Origin: Eubacteriales bacterium
GTDB lineage: Bacteria > Bacillota_A > Clostridia > Lachnospirales > Lachnospiraceae
Length of the DNA: 8,833 nucleotides
Assembly (NCBI GenBank): GCA_030533315.1
Contig: JAUNJL010000088.1
Location: 1 to 8,833 of the forward strand
Reading direction: 5' to 3'
The position numbers and the translations under genes are program-made. Under the pieces are notes generated by a model. The model worked only from the letters and a program-made list of their open reading frames with translations. It searched no databases and had not been told where the DNA came from. This document shows positions 6,626 to 8,833 of this stretch, piece after piece. Numbering within the stretch: position 1 is the stretch's first letter; each line of letters begins with the position of its first letter.

Positions 6626-8662
6626 ATGGATGAATGGATGCAGGAGCGCTACGAGCTTGCGAAGGAAAGAGTCGCCCAGGTGGCGGGGGAGGATGGAATC
6701 CCTGCCCCCTACGGGGACTTTTTTCACAGAATGGCTGGTTTTCTCGTGAAGACCCTCCAGGTCATGGACGAGGATGGGCAGGAGCTTTCCCTGGAGGAGC
6801 TCCAGGAAAGGAACCGGAGCCTTTACGAGGACATTTTGGAAGAGAATTACGCCTCCAGCTATGGAAACCCGGCCTACGCAAAGAAAATGCTGGGGGAGTA
6901 CGGGGACGCTTTTACCTTTTTGTATGGAGAACTGCAGGGAGCCATCGCCTATGCCCACGAGAAAAACCTTTGGGAGATGACGGTGGCTCTGGAGCTGTTT
7001 TTGGAGGTCTACGGAGCCTTTTCCCAGGAGGAGATCCCGGAGGAAAGGATCGTGAGAGATATCCTAGTTTCCTATGTGAATGACTACTGCCAGGATATGA
7101 TGGAGCACCACGTCCGGGCAAGCCTGGACCCGGAGCTGGACTTTGCCCTTGAGATCATCAAGGGGGCGGATCTTAAGGATCTTCGTTATCTGTACCGGTA
7201 TGGGGAGTACGTTTCCCAAAACGAGGTGGGGACGGCCAGGTTCCTCAACACCCTCTCTCAGGAGGAGATTGACCACATGGCCAGGACCTACACCGAGGGC
7301 TACCGTATCGGTTTTGAGGTGGGGCGGAAGGATATCCGCAGGAAAAAGACGGTAAACATCCGATACAGGCTTGGGTTTGAACGGATGGTGCGGGCCGCCG
7401 TCCTTCAGTTTGAAGCCATGGGCCTGAAGCCGGTGATTTATCGCTGTGCCACCCATGCGCTCTGCAGGAGGGGAACCTATCGTATCGGCTATACAGGCGG
7501 GAGCGTTAATCCCCAATATGATTATGATCACCGCCAGGACGGGGCCCTGTTTCTGGACGGGGATTTCGTGAAGAGAAAGCTGCGGGCCATGCAGACCTCC
7601 TACGAAAAATACAAGGACCTGGCGGCGGTGCATGGGGGACCGGCCTGCATCGAGACCTTCGGGGAGGAGCCTTTTTCCCCCAGCAGCACGCCGGAAGCTC
7701 TGAGCTATACCCCGGCCCAGCAAAAGCTGGAGCTGGAGATGCTCAACGAGTCCGGCCAGATTGCCAACCGGTACATCAAGGGGGATGAACGCAGCTATAC
7801 CATCATAGCCTATCCGCTGCCGGAGATCGGGGAGGAGTATCCTCAGATCTTCCGGGAGATCGTCAGGATCAACACCCTGGATTACACGAAGTACCAAAGA
7901 ATCCAGCAGAGGCTCATCGATGCCCTGGATACCTGCGAGTGGGTGCAGGTAAAGGGGATGAACGGCAACGAGACGGATCTTCTCATCCATCTTCACACCT
8001 TGGAGAACCCGGAGAGGCAGACCAATTTTGAGAACTGCGTGGCAGATGTCAACATCCCCGTGGGGGAGGTGTTTACCTCACCGGTGCTGGCGGGGACCGG
8101 CGGGCTGCTCCACGTGAAAAAGGTGTATTTGAACGGCCTTCAGTTTCAGGATCTGAAGCTGGTTTTTGACTGCGGACAGGTGATCGATTACAGCTGCGCC
8201 AATTTTGAGAAGGAAGAGGACAACCGGAAATACATTGAGGACAATCTTTTGTTCCACCATCCCAGACTGGCCATGGGAGAATTTGCCATCGGAACCAACA
8301 CCACCGCCTACGTGGCGGCGAAGAGGTATGGCATCGAGGAGAAGCTTCCCATCCTGATCGCCGAGAAGATGGGGCCCCATTTTGCCGTGGGAGACACCTG
8401 CTACAGCTGGTCGGAGGACACTCCCGTCTACAATCCAGATGGAAAGGAGATCATCGCAAGGGACAATGAGATCTCGGAGATGAGGAAGGACGACGTGAGT
8501 CTGGCCTATTTCGGATGCCACACGGACATCACCATTCCCTACGATGAGCTGGGGAGCATTTCAGTGATCGACGACGAGGGGGAGACGCATCCCCTCCTGA
8601 AAAAAGGAAGGTTCGTCCTTCCGGGGACGGAGGAGCTGAATCAGCCCTTTGATGAGAAATAG
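6626..8662 (+). CDS. M29-family aminopeptidase with long N-terminal region
   Basis: A 678-residue protein whose C-terminal half is an M29 (thermophilic metalloprotease, AmpS/PepS/aminopeptidase T) domain. The five metal ligands of the family are visible: E481 (VGEVFTSP), E552 (MGEFAIGTNT), H585 (AEKMGPHFAVGD), and H632 with D634 (GCHTDITIP). A tyrosine at 593 lies close to the family's catalytic tyrosine position. It should remove N-terminal residues from peptides in the cytoplasm with two divalent metals. Ordinary M29 enzymes have about 400 residues; the extra first 250-300 here are acidic and apparently helical (LEELQERNRSLYEDILEENY and similar), with no motif I recognise. No signal peptide is seen. 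GAGGAG (6611-6616), overlapping the HD-gene stop, lies 9 nt before the ATG. There is no frameshift, and homologues of similar length may exist in Lachnospiraceae. Confidence 0.88.
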   Translation: MDEWMQERYELAKERVAQVAGEDGIPAPYGDFFHRMAGFLVKTLQVMDEDGQELSLEELQERNRSLYEDILEENYASSYGNPAYAKKMLGEYGDAFTFLYGELQGAIAYAHEKNLWEMTVALELFLEVYGAFSQEEIPEERIVRDILVSYVNDYCQDMMEHHVRASLDPELDFALEIIKGADLKDLRYLYRYGEYVSQNEVGTARFLNTLSQEEIDHMARTYTEGYRIGFEVGRKDIRRKKTVNIRYRLGFERMVRAAVLQFEAMGLKPVIYRCATHALCRRGTYRIGYTGGSVNPQYDYDHRQDGALFLDGDFVKRKLRAMQTSYEKYKDLAAVHGGPACIETFGEEPFSPSSTPEALSYTPAQQKLELEMLNESGQIANRYIKGDERSYTIIAYPLPEIGEEYPQIFREIVRINTLDYTKYQRIQQRLIDALDTCEWVQVKGMNGNETDLLIHLHTLENPERQTNFENCVADVNIPVGEVFTSPVLAGTGGLLHVKKVYLNGLQFQDLKLVFDCGQVIDYSCANFEKEEDNRKYIEDNLLFHHPRLAMGEFAIGTNTTAYVAAKRYGIEEKLPILIAEKMGPHFAVGDTCYSWSEDTPVYNPDGKEIIARDNEISEMRKDDVSLAYFGCHTDITIPYDELGSISVIDDEGETHPLLKKGRFVLPGTEELNQPFDEK

Positions 8663-8665
8663 GCA

Positions 8666-8713
8666 CCGCCTGGGCATTTTGCAGGCGGCGGTTCGGAGCC
8701 TCTGACGGTTTTT
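8666..8713 (+). terminator. Probable terminator after the aminopeptidase gene
   Basis: CCGCCTG (8666-8672) pairs perfectly with CAGGCGG (8682-8688) across a 9-nt loop, four bases after the stop codon. An alternative register pairs ACCGCC (8665-8670) with GGCGGT (8687-8692). The nearest T-run is five Ts at 8709-8713, about 20 nt downstream, so this is not a canonical intrinsic terminator. Its position between a stop codon and a new promoter makes transcript ending here likely. Confidence 0.5.
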
Positions 8714-8715
8714 GG

Positions 8716-8744
8716 TTGACAGGAAGGGGGATTCTTAGTAGAAT
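8716..8744 (+). promoter_or_regulatory. Strong sigma-A type promoter for a gene beyond the right edge
   Basis: TTGACA (8716-8721, perfect -35) and TAGAAT (8739-8744, one mismatch from TATAAT) are separated by 17 bp. Transcription should start near 8750-8752, beginning a new unit independent of the pyr and aminopeptidase genes. Confidence 0.8.
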
Positions 8745-8750
8745 TTACGC

Positions 8751-8833
8751 TGAGAAAGGGAGGCCGAAAAGGCACCCCTTGGGGAACCCGTGGACAGGAA
8801 AGCACAGATCGGATACAGATCGATAAAAGGAGA
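8751..8833 (+). promoter_or_regulatory. Structured 5' leader, unassigned, ending in an RBS
   Basis: The 80-odd nt after the inferred start can fold in competing ways. GGG (8758-8760) and GCC (8763-8765) can pair with CCC (8775-8777) and GGC (8771-8773) around a GAAAA loop. Alternatively CCC (8775-8777) pairs with GGG (8782-8784) around a CUUG tetraloop, or GGG (8782-8784) pairs with CCC (8787-8789). A direct repeat CAGATCG occurs at 8805-8811 and 8816-8822. The window ends in AAAAGGAGA (8825-8833), a good RBS, so a start codon is expected within about 10 nt outside. I compared it by eye with common riboswitch and T-box motifs and found no match. It may be regulatory or a plain leader. Confidence 0.4.

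Noticed and set aside
7064..7996. 310-codon minus-strand open frame opposite the M29 gene
   Set aside because: It is an antisense shadow of a well-supported gene, with no RBS-supported start and no recognisable domain.
8686..8702. GGTTCGGAGCC resembling a tRNA T-arm
   Set aside because: The flanking bases do not form the 5-bp T stem, and there is no room for acceptor, D and anticodon arms between the stop codon and the next promoter.

Overview
The window is 8.8 kb of fairly GC-rich bacterial DNA (by eye well over 50% GC) with every supportable gene on the + strand. The best reading is a member of the Clostridia, most likely Lachnospiraceae. Four things point there: strong GGAGG-type ribosome binding sites, a class 1B dihydroorotate dehydrogenase paired with PyrK, the long form of PyrF, and a block of small membrane proteins (one VanZ-like, one resembling DUF6142) beside an HD phosphohydrolase and a long M29 aminopeptidase. 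This assignment comes from recognising families, not from a database search.

Layout. Positions 1-161 hold no gene I can support. A clean sigma-A type promoter (162-190) drives a de novo pyrimidine operon: pyrC (259-1554), pyrF (1633-2562), pyrK (2572-3354), pyrD (3351-4256) and pyrE (about 4295-4969). These encode dihydroorotase, the two subunits of NAD-linked dihydroorotate dehydrogenase, orotate phosphoribosyltransferase and OMP decarboxylase, which together take carbamoyl-aspartate to UMP. Carbamoyl-phosphate synthase and aspartate transcarbamoylase (carAB, pyrB/pyrI) and pyrR are not in the window. All catalytic residues I could check are present.

Just after pyrE lies a 50-residue hydrophobic protein with its own strong RBS. 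A 105-bp gap follows, containing an A-rich tract and a strong GC hairpin; read on the minus strand this has the form of an intrinsic terminator. Next come a tightly packed set: a VanZ-like membrane protein (TTG start), a three-helix DUF6142-like membrane protein whose start overlaps it, an HD-domain nucleotidase-like phosphohydrolase, and a 678-residue M29 aminopeptidase with an unusually long N-terminal region. A probable terminator follows the aminopeptidase.

The last 120 bp hold a second near-consensus promoter (8716-8744) and an 80-nt leader with competing GC helices. It ends in an RBS at the window edge, so a new gene probably starts immediately outside.

Most of the window is ordinary housekeeping metabolism. 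The points worth a second look are the minus-facing terminator-like element, the structured leader at the right edge, the tiny membrane protein behind pyrE, and the extra N-terminal region of the M29 peptidase. I see no CRISPR array, insertion sequence, tRNA, rRNA or phage gene, and no convincing new defence or mobile system.
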